From: Exiguobacterium aurantiacum
GTDB taxonomy: Bacteria > Bacillota > Bacilli > Exiguobacteriales > Exiguobacteriaceae
Direction of reading: 5' to 3'
NCBI RefSeq assembly: GCF_001766415.1
Contig: NZ_MKXO01000009.1
Location: 1 to 54,026, forward strand
Length of the DNA: 54,026 bases
Shown piece by piece: positions 8,534 to 20,475 of the stretch. Position numbers and translations under genes: made by a program. The notes under the pieces are model-generated. The model saw only the letters and a program-made list of their open reading frames with translations, did no database searches and was not told where the DNA came from. Numbering within the stretch: the stretch's first letter is position 1; each line of letters opens with the position of its first letter.

Positions 8534-8899
8534 TTACTTCTTCTTGTTCGCTACTGTACGGCGTGGGCCTTTACGAGTACGCGAGTTGTTCTTCGTGTTT
8601 TGTCCGCGAACAGGGAGACTACGGCGATGACGGACACCGCGGTAGGCGCCAATCTCGATCAAACGCTTAATGTTGAGTGAAACTTCACGACGAAGGTCAC
8701 CTTCAACTTTAATTCCGTCAATTGCTTCACGGATGCGGTTGATTTCGTCTTCTGTAAGATCACGTGTGCGTGAATCTTCAGATACGTTTGCAGTCTTCAA
8801 GATTTCTTGTGCTTTTGTTTTACCAATACCAAAGATGTATGTGAGCGAAATAACGATACGTTTTTCGCGCGGAATATCTACACCAGCAATACGTGCCAT
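8534..8899 (-). CDS. rpsM: 30S ribosomal protein S13
   Basis: 121 residues; begins [13 protein letters not shown] and ends in a long basic tail ([15 protein letters not shown]) that touches P-site tRNA. S13 sits in the head and forms the B1 bridges to the large subunit. Complete, with GGAGG before the start. Confidence 0.98.
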   Translation of the reverse strand: MARIAGVDIPREKRIVISLTYIFGIGKTKAQEILKTANVSEDSRTRDLTEDEINRIREAIDGIKVEGDLRREVSLNIKRLIEIGAYRGVRHRRSLPVRGQNTKNNSRTRKGPRRTVANKKK

Positions 8900-8918
8900 G
8901 TGTGCACCTCCTCTTAGA

Positions 8919-9062
<144 letters not shown>

Positions 9063-9281
9063 TTACTTATAACGGTACGTGATTCGCCCGCGAGTCAAGT
9101 CGTACGGAGACAACTCGACAGTTACGCGGTCGCCTGGAAGGATTCGAATGTAGTGCATCCGAATTTTCCCTGAGACGTGCGCGAGCACCGTGTGGCCGTT
9201 TTCTAACTCCACTTTAAACATTGCGTTTGGAAGTGGTTCGATAACAGTGCCTTCCACTTCAATGACATCTTGTTTCGCCAT
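9063..9281 (-). CDS. infA: Translation initiation factor IF-1
   Basis: 72 residues, an OB-fold S1 domain nearly identical to Bacillus IF-1 ([20 protein letters not shown]; ends RGRITYRYK). It occupies the 30S A site during initiation. Two adjacent ATG codons are possible; 9281 gives the family N terminus and better spacing from AAGGGG. Upstream, the 105-base gap to map lacks the small KOW-domain gene found there in B. subtilis; I see only a short GATCC/GGATC hairpin. Confidence 0.97.
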   Translation of the reverse strand: MAKQDVIEVEGTVIEPLPNAMFKVELENGHTVLAHVSGKIRMHYIRILPGDRVTVELSPYDLTRGRITYRYK

Positions 9282-9386
9282 CATTTATTCCCCTTTCTAT
9301 ATGAAGATATTTAGGAGCACAGACGATCTATTGTACAGTACTGTGAGAGAAGGATCCATAACGGATCAGCACGCAACAATAGAGCC

Positions 9387-10870
<1,484 letters not shown>

Positions 10871-12160
10871 TTAACGGATAAAGCCTTTGTAGTGTCGTTT
10901 TACGAGTTGACTTTCGATTTGTTTCATCGTTTCGAGGGCTACCCCGATTACGATCAACAAGCTCGTCCCTCCGATTTGCACCGAAGTTGGGAGACCGGCA
11001 AGCTTAATGAAGATTGTCGGCATGATCGCGACGAGCGATAGGAAAATCGCTCCGAAGAAAGTCAATCGATAGAGCAACTTCGTGATGTACTGTTCTGTTT
11101 GCGCCCCAGGACGAATCCCAGGAATATAGCCACCTTGCTTCTGCAGATTTTCTGCCATTTGCTCTGGGTTGACCTGAATAAATGTATAGAAGTAAGCGAA
11201 CGCGATGATGAGCGCTACGTAGATTGACATTCCGATTGGAGATGTCGTATCGAAGTAAGTCTGCAACTTCTGCGTCGTTTCCGGAGAAGCAATGAAGCTT
11301 GCAACAGTTGGCGGTGTCACCATGAAGGAAATCGCGAAGATAACCGGGATGACACCAGCAGCGTTTAGCTTGATTGGCAAGTGCGTCGACTGACCGCCCA
11401 CAGGGGTACGGTTCGCCGTGCGCTTCGCGTATTGAATCGGAATCTTACGTGCCGCTTGTTGAACATAAATGATCCCAACCGTCACAGCAAGAATAACGAG
11501 CAAAAGCACAGCCAAGTAAACGATGTTAATGAATAACGCGTCTCCAGCATTTTGGAGCTTCGTCTCGTAAATCTGCGTGAAGATTCTTGGGAACCCAGCG
11601 ATGATACCCGCGAAGATGATGACGGAAATACCATTCCCGACACCTTTCTCCGTTGTCATCTCACCGAGGAACATCAAGAACGCCGTACCTGCAGTAAGTA
11701 CAATCGCGATCACGAAATAGGTTGCCGTTCCCCACGTCTCATTGACGAGACCTGGGTAGAGGCGGTTAAATCCGAACGACAGTGATGTCGCTTGGACAAA
11801 CCCTAACATGATCGTCCCATAGCGCGTGACCGTCGCTAGCTTCTTACGCCCGGACTCGCCTTGTTTTGCCCATTCGGCAAACTTCGGAACGACGTCCATT
11901 TGTAAAAGTTGTACAACGATCGATGCCGTGATGTACGGCATGATCCCCATTGCGAACAGGGAGAAGTTCTGTAAAGCATTTCCTCCAAACAAGTTCAAGA
12001 AGTCGAGTAGACCTCCTGAGTCAAAACGCAACACATCCGTATTCACCATCGGCACCGGGATATGGGCCCCGATGCGGAAAATGATGATGATTGCGAGTGT
12101 GAAGAGAATACGCTGTCGAATATCTTTCACGCGCCACATATTGGAGATCGTCTGAAACAT
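10871..12160 (-). CDS. secY: Preprotein translocase subunit SecY
   Basis: 429 residues with ten predicted membrane helices; the N-terminal MWRVKDIRQRILFTLAIIIIF and cytosolic loop with GKRTANRTPVGGQ-like residues (AKRTANRTPVGGQST) fit the family. SecY is the channel of the Sec translocon and works with SecE (38341-38511) and SecA. The rplO stop and secY start share a base (TGATG). Its place inside the spc operon ties membrane insertion capacity to ribosome synthesis. Confidence 0.98.
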   Translation of the reverse strand: MFQTISNMWRVKDIRQRILFTLAIIIIFRIGAHIPVPMVNTDVLRFDSGGLLDFLNLFGGNALQNFSLFAMGIMPYITASIVVQLLQMDVVPKFAEWAKQGESGRKKLATVTRYGTIMLGFVQATSLSFGFNRLYPGLVNETWGTATYFVIAIVLTAGTAFLMFLGEMTTEKGVGNGISVIIFAGIIAGFPRIFTQIYETKLQNAGDALFINIVYLAVLLLVILAVTVGIIYVQQAARKIPIQYAKRTANRTPVGGQSTHLPIKLNAAGVIPVIFAISFMVTPPTVASFIASPETTQKLQTYFDTTSPIGMSIYVALIIAFAYFYTFIQVNPEQMAENLQKQGGYIPGIRPGAQTEQYITKLLYRLTFFGAIFLSLVAIMPTIFIKLAGLPTSVQIGGTSLLIVIGVALETMKQIESQLVKRHYKGFIR

Positions 12161-12600
12161 CAGATCACCTCAACTGAACCGCCAGCTGCTTCGATCGCTT
12201 CTTTCGCTGCACCCGAGAATTTGTTGGCTTTAACAGTTAATTTTGTTTCAAGCTTGCCGTTAGCAAGTACTTTGATTCCGTCTTTAGCAGAGCTGACGAC
12301 ACCAGTCTCGATTAAGAGTTCTGGAGTGACTTCAGTACCTGCTTCGAAACGGTTAAGCGTGTCTAGGGAAACAACTGCATACTCTTTACGAGTAGGGTTG
12401 TTGAAACCGCGTTTTGGAAGACGACGGTAAAGTGGGTTTTGTCCACCTTCGAACCCTGGACGAACGCCACCGCCTGAACGAGCTTTTTGACCTTTATGTC
12501 CACGGCCAGAAGTTTTACCGTTACCAGTCGCCATACCGCGACCGACACGGTTGCGTTCGTGACGCGAACCTGGAGTTGGCTTCAATTCATGGAGTTTCAT
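12160..12600 (-). CDS. rplO: 50S ribosomal protein L15
   Basis: 146 residues: a long basic, glycine-rich N-terminal arm ([22 protein letters not shown]) threads into 23S rRNA and a globular C-terminal domain follows. Standard length, start with GGAGG, stop overlapping secY start by one base. Confidence 0.98.
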   Translation of the reverse strand: MKLHELKPTPGSRHERNRVGRGMATGNGKTSGRGHKGQKARSGGGVRPGFEGGQNPLYRRLPKRGFNNPTRKEYAVVSLDTLNRFEAGTEVTPELLIETGVVSSAKDGIKVLANGKLETKLTVKANKFSGAAKEAIEAAGGSVEVI

Positions 12601-12630
12601 AGTGGCACCTCCTTATTATTAAAATCGATA

Positions 12631-12816
12631 TTATTCGTTAATTTCTTCTACAGTCACAAGGTGCGACACTTTTTTGATCATACCACGCATCGCGACGTTG
12701 TCAGGGACAACGACGGTTTGATGCATTTTGCGAAGACCAAGTGTACGTACTGTTACACGCTGATCCTCGGGACGACCGATTGTGCTGCGTGTGAGGGTGA
12801 TTGCGAGTTTCGCCAT
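12631..12816 (-). CDS. rpmD: 50S ribosomal protein L30
   Basis: 61 residues, a small alpha-beta protein ([25 protein letters not shown] ... opening) of the large subunit near 5S rRNA. The bacterial short form, complete. It lies 15 bases after rpsE, in the usual order. Confidence 0.97.
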   Translation of the reverse strand: MAKLAITLTRSTIGRPEDQRVTVRTLGLRKMHQTVVVPDNVAMRGMIKKVSHLVTVEEINE

Positions 12817-12831
12817 GTCTAGTTCCCTCCC

Positions 12832-13332
12832 TTATTTAAGAAGTTCTTCTACGCTTTTACCGCGTAGTTTAGCAACTTCCTCTGCTTTTTTAAGCTCTGT
12901 CAAGCCTTTGACCGTCGCACGGACGATGTTGATCGGTGTGTTTGATCCAAGCGATTTCGAAAGGATGTCACCTACACCTGCAAGTTCGAGCACTGCACGA
13001 ACTGGACCACCGGCGATAACCCCAGTACCTTCAGAAGCAGGTTTCATGAATACACGACCTGCTCCGTATACTCCTGTGATTTCGTGTGGAATTGTTGTAC
13101 CAACCATTGGTACTTGAACCATGTTTTTCTTAGCGGCTTCAATAGCCTTGCGGATCGCTTCTGGCACCTCTTGTGCCTTACCTGTACCGAAACCGACGTG
13201 ACCATTTTTGTCACCTACGACTACGAGAGCGGCGAAACGGAAGCGACGGCCACCTTTCACAACTTTCGCGACGCGGTTTACGGTAACAACGCGTTCTTCA
13301 AGTTGTTCCATGTTAACGTCTAACTGGCGCAT
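12832..13332 (-). CDS. rpsE: 30S ribosomal protein S5
   Basis: 166 residues: dsRBD-like N-terminal half ([20 protein letters not shown]) and ribosomal-S5 C-terminal fold. S5 lies at the mRNA entry side and affects decoding fidelity; the spectinomycin-linked loop region ([17 protein letters not shown]) looks ordinary. Preceded by AGGAGGGG. Confidence 0.98.
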   Translation of the reverse strand: MRQLDVNMEQLEERVVTVNRVAKVVKGGRRFRFAALVVVGDKNGHVGFGTGKAQEVPEAIRKAIEAAKKNMVQVPMVGTTIPHEITGVYGAGRVFMKPASEGTGVIAGGPVRAVLELAGVGDILSKSLGSNTPINIVRATVKGLTELKKAEEVAKLRGKSVEELLK

Positions 13333-13352
13333 CGAGTGTCCCCTCCTTTTTG

Positions 13353-13715
13353 TTAGAATTTAAGACCCGCTTCACGAGCTGCTTCTGCAACAGCTTTGAC
13401 GCGGCCATGATAGAGGTATCCACCACGGTCGAACACAACAGTGTCGATACCTTTCTCGAGTGCACGTTCAGCTGCAAGTTTACCAACAGCTTTCGCTGCT
13501 TCAACGTTGCCGCCGTTTGTAAGATCGAGTGCTTTATCTTTCGAAGATGCTGACACAAGCGTTGTTTGTGACGCGTCATCGATAAGTTGTACGTAGATGT
13601 TCTTGCTCGAACGGAATACGTTCAAACGTGGACGAGCTGCCGTCCCGGTGATCGTACGACGTACACGAGCATGACGTTTCTTACGAACTGCATTTTTATC
13701 TGCTTTTGTGATCAT
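13353..13715 (-). CDS. rplR: 50S ribosomal protein L18
   Basis: 120 residues; basic N terminus ([11 protein letters not shown]) and the conserved [14 protein letters not shown] near the end. L18 binds 5S rRNA together with L5 in the central protuberance. Complete, ordinary spacing to neighbours. Confidence 0.98.
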   Translation of the reverse strand: MITKADKNAVRKKRHARVRRTITGTAARPRLNVFRSSKNIYVQLIDDASQTTLVSASSKDKALDLTNGGNVEAAKAVGKLAAERALEKGIDTVVFDRGGYLYHGRVKAVAEAAREAGLKF

Positions 13716-13749
13716 TTATGCCACTCCTTTCCGTTCATTTCGTGACGAA

Positions 13750-14289
13750 TTACTTACCAGTCTTACCTTCTTTACGGCGAATACGTTCATCAGAGTAACG
13801 AACACCTTTACCTTTGTAAGGTTCTGGAGCACGGTACGAGCGGATTTGAGCTGCAACGTGACCGACGCGCTCTTTGCTAATCCCTTTTACGATGATTTGC
13901 GTGTTTGAAGGAACTTCGATCTCGATACCTTCTTCAGCAACGTACTCGATTGGATGCGAGTAACCGAGGCTGAGGACGAGTTTGTTACCTTGCTTAGCAG
14001 CACGGTAACCAACCCCTGAGATCTCAAGTGTTTTCTGGAACCCGTTAGACACACCTTCCACCATGTTGGCGATGAGGGCACGTGTCGTACCGTGGATCGT
14101 ACGGTTCTCTTTCGAGTCATCCGGACGAACAACAGTTAGTTCGTTTTCTTCAATTTTGACTTCCAAGGCTGGGTTAGCTGAAAGCGAAAGTTCACCTTTA
14201 GCACCTTTTACTGTGACAATGTTGCCTTCTGCAACCGTTACAGTAACGCCAGCTGGAATCGTAACTGGTTTTTTACCAATACGTGACAT
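13750..14289 (-). CDS. rplF: 50S ribosomal protein L6
   Basis: 179 residues, two repeated L6 domains; starts [14 protein letters not shown] and carries the C-terminal [13 protein letters not shown] motif. L6 sits at the base of the stalk next to the sarcin-ricin loop. GGAGG-type site before the start. Confidence 0.98.
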   Translation of the reverse strand: MSRIGKKPVTIPAGVTVTVAEGNIVTVKGAKGELSLSANPALEVKIEENELTVVRPDDSKENRTIHGTTRALIANMVEGVSNGFQKTLEISGVGYRAAKQGNKLVLSLGYSHPIEYVAEEGIEIEVPSNTQIIVKGISKERVGHVAAQIRSYRAPEPYKGKGVRYSDERIRRKEGKTGK

Positions 14290-14322
14290 TGATTACACCT
14301 CCGTTCTTGTTAGAAAAGTGAC

Positions 14323-14721
14323 TTACCAGATGTAGGCGAGCACTTCGCCGCCGACTTGTTGTTGGCGAGCTTCTTTATCAGTCATAAGACCTTTTGATGT
14401 CGAAAGAACTGCGATACCGAGTCCTCCGAGTACTTTTGGTACTTCATCTGCTTTTGCATATACACGAAGACCTGGTTTCGAAATACGTTTGAGACCAGTG
14501 ATAACACGTTCGTTGCTTGCTCCATATTTAAGGAAAAGACGAAGTGTACCTTGTTTAGCGTCCTCGATATATTCAACATCGCGAATGAAACCTTCACGCT
14601 TGAGGATCTCTGCAACCTCACGTTTGATATTAGAAGCTGGAAGCTCCAATTTTTCATGGCGAACCATGTTAGCGTTACGGATACGTGTAAGCATATCTGC
14701 AATAGGGTCTGTCATTACCAT
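14323..14721 (-). CDS. rpsH: 30S ribosomal protein S8
   Basis: 132 residues; N-terminal [14 protein letters not shown] and C-terminal [27 protein letters not shown]8 is a primary binder of the 16S central domain and is the translational repressor of spc in Escherichia coli; whether it regulates here is unknown. The first ATG (14721) has GGAGGT seven bases upstream and was kept. Confidence 0.98.
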   Translation of the reverse strand: MVMTDPIADMLTRIRNANMVRHEKLELPASNIKREVAEILKREGFIRDVEYIEDAKQGTLRLFLKYGASNERVITGLKRISKPGLRVYAKADEVPKVLGGLGIAVLSTSKGLMTDKEARQQQVGGEVLAYIW

Positions 14722-14752
14722 GCGATGTACCTCCTTTCACACTGTTAGTGGA

Positions 14753-15022
14753 TTACCAACTTGCTTTTTTAACACCAGGGATTTGACCTTTGTATGCAAG
14801 ATCACGGAACTTGATACGGCTGATCCCGAATTTACCCATGTAACCATGTGGACGACCTGTGATACGGCAACGGTTATGAAGACGTACAGGTGACGAGTTA
14901 CGTGGCAATTTGCTGAGTCCGATGTAGTCGCCTTCAGCTTTTAATTGCGCGCGTCTCTCAGCGTACTGGGCAACGAGTTTCTCGCGTTTTTGCTCGCGAT
15001 TCACCATTGACTTTTTAGCCAT
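14753..15022 (-). CDS. rpsN: 30S ribosomal protein S14, zinc-independent long form
   Basis: 89 residues, ending [20 protein letters not shown] plus PGVKKASW. The single cysteine ([12 protein letters not shown]) shows that the two CXXC pairs of the 61-residue zinc form are missing, so this is the C-minus type. In B. subtilis the spc operon holds the zinc form and the long form is a zinc-starvation paralogue encoded elsewhere under Zur. Here the long form occupies the housekeeping place between rplE and rpsH, with a normal ribosome-binding site. Confidence 0.97.
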   Translation of the reverse strand: MAKKSMVNREQKREKLVAQYAERRAQLKAEGDYIGLSKLPRNSSPVRLHNRCRITGRPHGYMGKFGISRIKFRDLAYKGQIPGVKKASW

Positions 15023-15040
15023 GTTGTCGACCTCCCTTTA

Positions 15041-15580
15041 TTATTTTTGGAATGGCATTCCGAGAAGTGTGAGCAATTCACGTGCTTCTTCGTCTGTGTT
15101 CGCTGTTGTAACAACAACGATATCCATACCGCGTACTTTAGTTACTTTATCGTAATCGATTTCAGGGAAAATAAGCTGCTCTTTCACACCAAGCGTGTAG
15201 TTACCGCGTCCGTCGAATGCTTTCTTCGATACACCGCGGAAGTCACGTACACGTGGAAGTGAAACAGTTACTAATTTGTCGAGGAAATCGTACATGCGCT
15301 CGCCACGAAGTGTTACTTTCGCACCGATCGGCATGCCCTCACGAAGTTTGAAACCAGCGATTGATTTCTTAGCCTTCGTTACGAGTGGTTTTTGACCTGA
15401 AAGAATTGATAATTCTTCCACTGCCATGTCAAGAGCTTTCGAGTTCGAAACAGCGTCACCTACACCCATGTTGATGACGATCTTGTCGACTTGTGGCACT
15501 TGCATAACCGAGTCATAGTTGAATTTATCCATCATCGCTTTCACGATGTCGCTTTTATACTTCTCTTGCAAACGGTTCAT
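15041..15580 (-). CDS. rplE: 50S ribosomal protein L5
   Basis: 179 residues; [17 protein letters not shown] opening and the conserved [11 protein letters not shown] and [16 protein letters not shown] segments. L5 carries 5S rRNA into the central protuberance and contacts P-site tRNA. Complete. Confidence 0.98.
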   Translation of the reverse strand: MNRLQEKYKSDIVKAMMDKFNYDSVMQVPQVDKIVINMGVGDAVSNSKALDMAVEELSILSGQKPLVTKAKKSIAGFKLREGMPIGAKVTLRGERMYDFLDKLVTVSLPRVRDFRGVSKKAFDGRGNYTLGVKEQLIFPEIDYDKVTKVRGMDIVVVTTANTDEEARELLTLLGMPFQK

Positions 15581-15612
15581 AGTCGAATGGACCTCCTTTC
15601 GTCACGTTGTTC

Positions 15613-15921
15613 TTATTTATCGAGTACTTCGCCCGATTTCGCGACACGAACTTTTTTACCATCGACTACTTGGAAACCAACGCGAGTTGGTTTGCCCGTT
15701 TTAGGGTCGATTGGCATGACGTTCGAGACGTGAATTGGTGCTTCGATTTCAAGGATACCGCCTTGTGGATTCGCTTGTGATGGTTTAGCGTGTTTTTTCA
15801 TCACGTTAACCCCTTCAACGACTACGCGGTTCTTGCTTGGCATAGCTTTGAGGATAACCCCTTGCTTGCCTTTATCTTTACCAGACATTACCTGGACTGT
15901 ATCGCCTTTTTTAACATGCAT
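15613..15921 (-). CDS. rplX: 50S ribosomal protein L24
   Basis: 102 residues with an N-terminal KOW motif ([19 protein letters not shown]). L24 starts assembly of the large subunit at the 5' domain of 23S rRNA and lies beside the exit tunnel. The ATG at 15921 was chosen because an upstream in-frame GTG is part of the GGAGGTG ribosome-binding site itself. Confidence 0.97.
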   Translation of the reverse strand: MHVKKGDTVQVMSGKDKGKQGVILKAMPSKNRVVVEGVNVMKKHAKPSQANPQGGILEIEAPIHVSNVMPIDPKTGKPTRVGFQVVDGKKVRVAKSGEVLDK

Positions 15922-15958
15922 CGTTTTGCGCACCTCCTTATAGGATTGAAATTGGAAA

Positions 15959-16327
15959 TTAAAGTACTTCCGGTGCCAACGAAACGATCTTCATGAATTC
16001 TTTTTCACGAAGTTCACGTGCAACTGGCCCGAAGATCCGAGTGCCGCGTGGGCTCTTGTCATCTTTGATGATGACTGCTGCGTTCTCATCGAAACGGATG
16101 TACGAACCATCTTTACGACGAGCGCCGCGTTTTGTACGAACGACAACTGCTCTGACAACGTCACCTTTTTTAACAACGCCACCTGGTGTTGCTTGTTTTA
16201 CCGTCGCGACGATGATGTCACCGATGTTTGCAGTCTTACGACCTGAACCACCGAGGACTTTAATTGTCAACAGTTCACGCGCGCCAGAGTTGTCTGCTAC
16301 TTTCAAGCGAGATTCTTGTTGAATCAT
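15959..16327 (-). CDS. rplN: 50S ribosomal protein L14
   Basis: 122 residues, beginning [20 protein letters not shown], with the signature [15 protein letters not shown]14 lies at the subunit interface (bridge B8) and contacts the ribosomal silencing factor. Complete, standard length. Confidence 0.98.
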   Translation of the reverse strand: MIQQESRLKVADNSGARELLTIKVLGGSGRKTANIGDIIVATVKQATPGGVVKKGDVVRAVVVRTKRGARRKDGSYIRFDENAAVIIKDDKSPRGTRIFGPVARELREKEFMKIVSLAPEVL

Positions 16328-16370
16328 GCGAGTGTACCTCCCTCCGGATGTTTATAGATCCGAACTGTTA

Positions 16371-16631
16371 TTAGATGATTACTGATTCTTCTACTACTGT
16401 TACGAGACGGAAACGTTTGTCTTTAGAAAGCGGACGTGTTTCCGCGATGCGGACCACATCGCCTACTTTAGCGACATTGTTCTCATCGTGCGCTTTAAAT
16501 TTCTTCGTGTAGTTTACACGTTTTCCATAAAGCTTATGACGTACTTTTGTTTCAACTGCAACGACGATCGTTTTGTCCATTTTGTCAGACACGACGCGTC
16601 CAGTGAGTACTTTACGCTTATTGCGTTCCAT
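16371..16631 (-). CDS. rpsQ: 30S ribosomal protein S17
   Basis: 86 residues, OB-fold; [19 protein letters not shown] near the start and the signature [15 protein letters not shown] primary 16S rRNA binder in the body. GGAGG before the start. Confidence 0.98.
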   Translation of the reverse strand: MERNKRKVLTGRVVSDKMDKTIVVAVETKVRHKLYGKRVNYTKKFKAHDENNVAKVGDVVRIAETRPLSKDKRFRLVTVVEESVII

Positions 16632-16664
16632 GAGTGTTACCTCCTCTTCAATAATCCGATTAGA

Positions 16665-16868
16665 TTAGCCGTTGTTGATGCCGAGTTCGCGTTCACGAAG
16701 AATCGTTTTAGCACGCGCAATCGACTTGCGTACTTCACGGATACGAGCAGGATTCTCAAGCTGACCTGTAGCTAATTGGAAACGAAGGTTAAAGAGTTCT
16801 TCTTTCCACTCGCCTACTTTACCGTTGAGCTCTTCATTTGTTGATTGACGGAGATCAGTTGCTTTCAT
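16665..16868 (-). CDS. rpmC: 50S ribosomal protein L29
   Basis: 67 residues of two antiparallel helices; [19 protein letters not shown] is the family signature. L29 with L23 forms the docking site for trigger factor and SRP at the tunnel exit. Start at 16868 (MKATDLR) lies within the end of rplP, giving a 14-base overlap; an upstream in-frame ATG would add eight residues without support. Confidence 0.97.
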   Translation of the reverse strand: MKATDLRQSTNEELNGKVGEWKEELFNLRFQLATGQLENPARIREVRKSIARAKTILRERELGINNG

Positions 16869-17292
16869 TCGTATCACCACCATTTTCTTCACGTTTCACG
16901 AACTTACATTTCACTGGAAGTTTGTGCGCTGCAAGGCGAAGTGCCTCACGTGCGACTTCCTCAGATACACCCGCGATTTCGAACATTACTTTACCAGGCT
17001 TAACTACAGCTACCCAGCCTTCTGGAGCACCTTTACCCGAACCCATTCGAACTTCGAGAGGCTTTTTAGTGTACGGCTTGTGTGGGAAGATCTTGATCCA
17101 CACTTTACCGCCACGTTTCATATAACGTGTCATTGCGATACGTGCTGATTCGATTTGACGGTTTGTGATCCAGCTCGCTTCGAGCGATTGGAGACCGAAT
17201 TCACCGAAATGTACTGTTGTGCCGCGTTTTGCATTTCCGCGCATTTTACCACGGTGTACACGACGATATTTCACGCGTTTAGGTAACAACAT
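16855..17292 (-). CDS. rplP: 50S ribosomal protein L16
   Basis: 145 residues; [17 protein letters not shown] at the start and the conserved loop [14 protein letters not shown] that approaches A-site tRNA near the peptidyl transferase centre. The C terminus ([10 protein letters not shown]) is a little acidic and coincides with the overlap with rpmC. Confidence 0.98.
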   Translation of the reverse strand: MLLPKRVKYRRVHRGKMRGNAKRGTTVHFGEFGLQSLEASWITNRQIESARIAMTRYMKRGGKVWIKIFPHKPYTKKPLEVRMGSGKGAPEGWVAVVKPGKVMFEIAGVSEEVAREALRLAAHKLPVKCKFVKREENGGDTNESN

Positions 17293-17324
17293 AGTGTGTT
17301 GCCTCCTTCCTGAAAGAGTGTTTA

Positions 17325-17969
17325 TTATTTAGTGTTTTTTGTTGGAAGAACTTCTCCGTGGTAAAGCCATACTTTAATTCCGATTTTACCATACGTTGTG
17401 TCAGCTTCAGCTGTTCCGTAGTCGATGTCGGCACGGATTGTATGAAGCGGAACTGATCCTTCTGAGTACTTCTCTGAACGAGCGATATCAGCGCCACCAA
17501 GACGACCAGAAACTTCTGTTTTGATCCCTTTGATGCCAGTGCGCATCGAACGTTGAATTGACTGTTTCATTGCACGACGGAATGACACACGGCCTTCCAA
17601 TTGACGAGCGATGTTTTCAGCAACAAGCTTAGCGACTGCATCCGCGTTTTTCACTTCAACAACGTTGATGTGAACACGTTTGCCTTCAGCAAGCTTTGTG
17701 ATATTTTTACGGAGTGACTCGATTTCCGAACCACCTTTACCGATGACCATACCTGGTTTCGCAGTGTGAAGCGAAATGTTTACGCGGTTTGCAGCGCGTT
17801 CGATTTCAACTTTAGCCACACTAGCATCCTTCATTTTGTTTTCGATGTATTCACGAATAACGTAGTCTTCATGAAGGAGATCTGCGTAGTCTTTCTCAGC
17901 GTACCAACGCGAATCCCAGTCTTTGATAACACCAACGCGAAAACCGTGCGGATTTACCTTTTGACCCAC
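17325..17969 (-). CDS. rpsC: 30S ribosomal protein S3
   Basis: 214 residues: KH type II domain with the GXXG loop ([17 protein letters not shown]) and the ribosomal S3 C-terminal domain ([19 protein letters not shown]). S3 lines the mRNA entry channel and helps unwind mRNA structure. Complete, 13 bases after rplV. Confidence 0.98.
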   Translation of the reverse strand: MGQKVNPHGFRVGVIKDWDSRWYAEKDYADLLHEDYVIREYIENKMKDASVAKVEIERAANRVNISLHTAKPGMVIGKGGSEIESLRKNITKLAEGKRVHINVVEVKNADAVAKLVAENIARQLEGRVSFRRAMKQSIQRSMRTGIKGIKTEVSGRLGGADIARSEKYSEGSVPLHTIRADIDYGTAEADTTYGKIGIKVWLYHGEVLPTKNTK

Positions 17970-17982
17970 TACATATCCCTCC

Positions 17983-18315
17983 TTATTTCTCAGTTACCAC
18001 GATGTGAATGTGGCTTGTGCGTTTGTTAATACGACTTGCGCGACCCATCGCACGTGGGCGGAAGCGTTTGAGTGTTGGACCTTCGTTGACGAAAATTTCA
18101 GATACAACAAGGTTCTCAATGTTCATATCGTAGTTGTGCTCTGCGTTAGCGATCGCTGATTTCAATACTTTTTCAACGATTGGCGACGCTGCCTTGTTCG
18201 TGTGAGCAAGGACAGAGAGCGCTTCGCCGACTTGTTTCCCGCGAATTAAGTCTACAACGAGACGTGCTTTGCGAGGAGCAAGACGGACCATATTAGCTGA
18301 TGCTTTAGCTTGCAT
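17983..18315 (-). CDS. rplV: 50S ribosomal protein L22
   Basis: 110 residues; [17 protein letters not shown] and the long hairpin ([18 protein letters not shown]) that lines the exit tunnel, where macrolide-resistance changes occur in other species. The tip looks wild type. Confidence 0.98.
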   Translation of the reverse strand: MQAKASANMVRLAPRKARLVVDLIRGKQVGEALSVLAHTNKAASPIVEKVLKSAIANAEHNYDMNIENLVVSEIFVNEGPTLKRFRPRAMGRASRINKRTSHIHIVVTEK

Positions 18316-18335
18316 GGATTTGACCTCCCCTCAGA

Positions 18336-18611
18336 TTACCGTTTCGTTTTCTTGTCTGATCCGTGACCTTTGTACGTGCGTGTTGGAGCGAATTCACCAA
18401 GTTTGTGACCGACCATGTCTTCTGTCACGAATACTGGTACGTGTTTACGACCATCGTGTACACCGAACGTGTGACCCATGAATTCTGGGAAGATTGTCGA
18501 GCGACGTGACCAAGTTTTGATGACTTGCTTCTCACCAGATTCGTTAAGTTTGTCAACTTTAGCGAGCAAATGGTGATCTGCGAATGGACCTTTTTTCAAG
18601 CTGCGACCCAT
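18336..18611 (-). CDS. rpsS: 30S ribosomal protein S19
   Basis: 91 residues; [15 protein letters not shown] opening and [16 protein letters not shown] near the end. S19 sits in the head next to S13. It is preceded by a GGGAGG site and, just upstream of that, by a 40-base GAAA-tetraloop hairpin in an unusually long gap after rplB. Confidence 0.98.
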   Translation of the reverse strand: MGRSLKKGPFADHHLLAKVDKLNESGEKQVIKTWSRRSTIFPEFMGHTFGVHDGRKHVPVFVTEDMVGHKLGEFAPTRTYKGHGSDKKTKR

Positions 18612-18630
18612 GATAGAACCTCCCTTTGGA

Positions 18631-18670
18631 ATGATTCGGGAACGGCTCTTTCGAACCGCCCAAGAATCAT
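18631..18670 (-). other. Structured GNRA-tetraloop hairpin between rplB and rpsS
   Basis: On the minus strand: outer stem ATGATTC/GAATCAT (7 bp), two unpaired T, stem GGG/CCC, two unpaired T on the other side, then CGGTTC/GAGCCG closed by a GAAA tetraloop. It ends about five bases before the rpsS ribosome-binding site and has no U run. The 66-base gap is long for this operon. A translational regulatory site for a ribosomal protein, or an mRNA processing site, is plausible but unproven. Confidence 0.65.
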
Positions 18671-18677
18671 GTAATAA

Positions 18678-19508
18678 TTATTTCTTACGACGACGAAGGA
18701 TGTACATGTCGCTCGATTTGTTTTTCTTACGAGTTTTGTAACCAAGAGCTGGTTTACCCCAAGGAGTAAGTGGGCCCGAACGACCGATTGGCGCACGACC
18801 TTCACCACCACCGTGTGGGTGATCAACCGGGTTCATTACAGAACCACGTACTGTTGGGCGTTTGCCTAACCAACGTGAACGTCCTGCTTTACCGATGTTT
18901 ACAAGTTCGTGTTCTTCGTTACCAACTGAACCGATTGTAGCGCGGCAAGTGCCGAGGAACAAGCGTGATTCACCTGATTGAAGACGAACGATGACGTACT
19001 TGCCGTCACGTCCTTGGATTTGTGCCGATGCACCAGCCGCACGAACAAGCTGACCGCCTTTACCAGGCTTAAGCTCGATGTTGTGGATAGTAGTACCGAC
19101 AGGGATGTTTACGAGTGGAAGAGCGTTCCCCACTTTAATATCCGCTTCAGGACCAGACATGATTTCCATGCCTACTTTGATGCCCTTAGGAGCGAGGATG
19201 TAACGTTTCTCACCATCTGCATAGTTGATGAGGGCGATGTTAGCTGAACGGTTTGGATCGTATTCGATCGTAGCAACGCGTCCGATGATAGCATCTTTGT
19301 TACGTTTGAAATCGATGATACGGTATTTACGTTTGTGCCCGCCACCTTGGTGACGTACAGTCAAACGACCTTGGTTGTTACGACCGCCTTTTTTCGAAAG
19401 CTTTTCAGTTAACGATTTCTCAGGACGGTTCGTTGTGATCTCTGCAAAGTCGAGAGATGTCATGTTACGGCGACCGTTAGTGGTCGGCTTAAACTTTTTA
19501 ATTGCCAT
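18678..19508 (-). CDS. rplB: 50S ribosomal protein L2
   Basis: 276 residues; OB-fold and SH3-like domains and the conserved [16 protein letters not shown] near the end, whose histidine region lies by the peptidyl transferase centre. L2 is needed for subunit joining (bridge B7b). Complete. Confidence 0.98.
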   Translation of the reverse strand: MAIKKFKPTTNGRRNMTSLDFAEITTNRPEKSLTEKLSKKGGRNNQGRLTVRHQGGGHKRKYRIIDFKRNKDAIIGRVATIEYDPNRSANIALINYADGEKRYILAPKGIKVGMEIMSGPEADIKVGNALPLVNIPVGTTIHNIELKPGKGGQLVRAAGASAQIQGRDGKYVIVRLQSGESRLFLGTCRATIGSVGNEEHELVNIGKAGRSRWLGKRPTVRGSVMNPVDHPHGGGEGRAPIGRSGPLTPWGKPALGYKTRKKNKSSDMYILRRRKK

Positions 19509-19542
19509 CGAGGATTCCCTCCTTTTCTTCTAAGGTAGTAAA

Positions 19543-19824
19543 TTAACCGAGGAAGTCGATTGTGTTGCCTTCAGCAAGAGTTACGATCGCTTTTTTACGA
19601 CGCGATGTGTAACCAGAGTGACGACCGACACGTTTCGCTTTCGGTTTCATGTTCATTGTGTTTACCGAAGCAACTTTCACGTTGAAAATTGTTTCGATAG
19701 CGTGCTTCACTTGTGATTTAGTCGCTTTAACTTCGATCTCGAAAACGTATTTGTTAGCTTCCATGAGGCTAACTGAACGCTCAGTGATGATCGGACGTTT
19801 GATGATATCGTATGCTTGAGCCAT
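19543..19824 (-). CDS. rplW: 50S ribosomal protein L23
   Basis: 93 residues; [13 protein letters not shown] opening and [20 protein letters not shown]. It forms the main docking point for trigger factor and SRP at the tunnel exit. Start shares one base with the rplD stop (TAATG). Confidence 0.98.
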   Translation of the reverse strand: MAQAYDIIKRPIITERSVSLMEANKYVFEIEVKATKSQVKHAIETIFNVKVASVNTMNMKPKAKRVGRHSGYTSRRKKAIVTLAEGNTIDFLG

Positions 19825-20447
19825 TATGCAAGCACCTCCTCTACCTTCGCAACCGCATCTTTAGTGAAGATGACTTTATCGTTAGCAATGAGGTCAAGAA
19901 CGTTAACGCCCGCTGCCTCGATTACAGTCACTCCTGGGATGTTACGAGCTGCGAGAGCGATAGTCTCATTGTAGTCCGCTGTGACTACAAGAGCCTTACG
20001 TTCTACTGATAGGCCAAGAAGTACTGCGACCATATCTTTTGTTTTTGGTGCATCGAAAGCAAGGCCTTCGAGGACGATCATTTCGTTGTTTTGTACTTTC
20101 GACGACAAAGCCGAGAGAAGTGCAAGACGACGAACTTTTTTAGGAAGCTTGTAAGAGTATGAACGTGGAGTTGGACCGAAGACTGTTCCACCACCAACCC
20201 ATTGTGGTGAGCGGATCGAACCTTGGCGCGCACGACCAGTTCCCTTTTGTTTCCATGGTTTACGGCCGCCACCGCGTACTTCCGAGCGACCTTTCGTATC
20301 GTGAGTACCTTGACGGCGTGATGCTTGTTGCATGACGATCGCGTCATAAAGTACTGATTCGTTTGGCTCGATACCGAAGATGGCTTCAGCCAATTCGATT
20401 TCGCCAACTTGTGAACCTGTTTGGTTTAGCAAAGCTACTTTAGGCAT
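19824..20447 (-). CDS. rplD: 50S ribosomal protein L4
   Basis: 207 residues. The extended loop ([18 protein letters not shown]) reaches the exit tunnel constriction; the globular part has [18 protein letters not shown]4 represses the S10 operon in E. coli; in Firmicutes that mechanism is not established. Complete. Confidence 0.98.
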   Translation of the reverse strand: MPKVALLNQTGSQVGEIELAEAIFGIEPNESVLYDAIVMQQASRRQGTHDTKGRSEVRGGGRKPWKQKGTGRARQGSIRSPQWVGGGTVFGPTPRSYSYKLPKKVRRLALLSALSSKVQNNEMIVLEGLAFDAPKTKDMVAVLLGLSVERKALVVTADYNETIALAARNIPGVTVIEAAGVNVLDLIANDKVIFTKDAVAKVEEVLA

Positions 20448-20475
20448 TCGTAATTCCTCCTTTCCGTGCAGTTAA

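Noticed and set aside
16665-16892. Longer L29 start at 16892
   Set aside because: It adds eight residues absent from the family; the ATG at 16868 gives the usual 67-residue protein.
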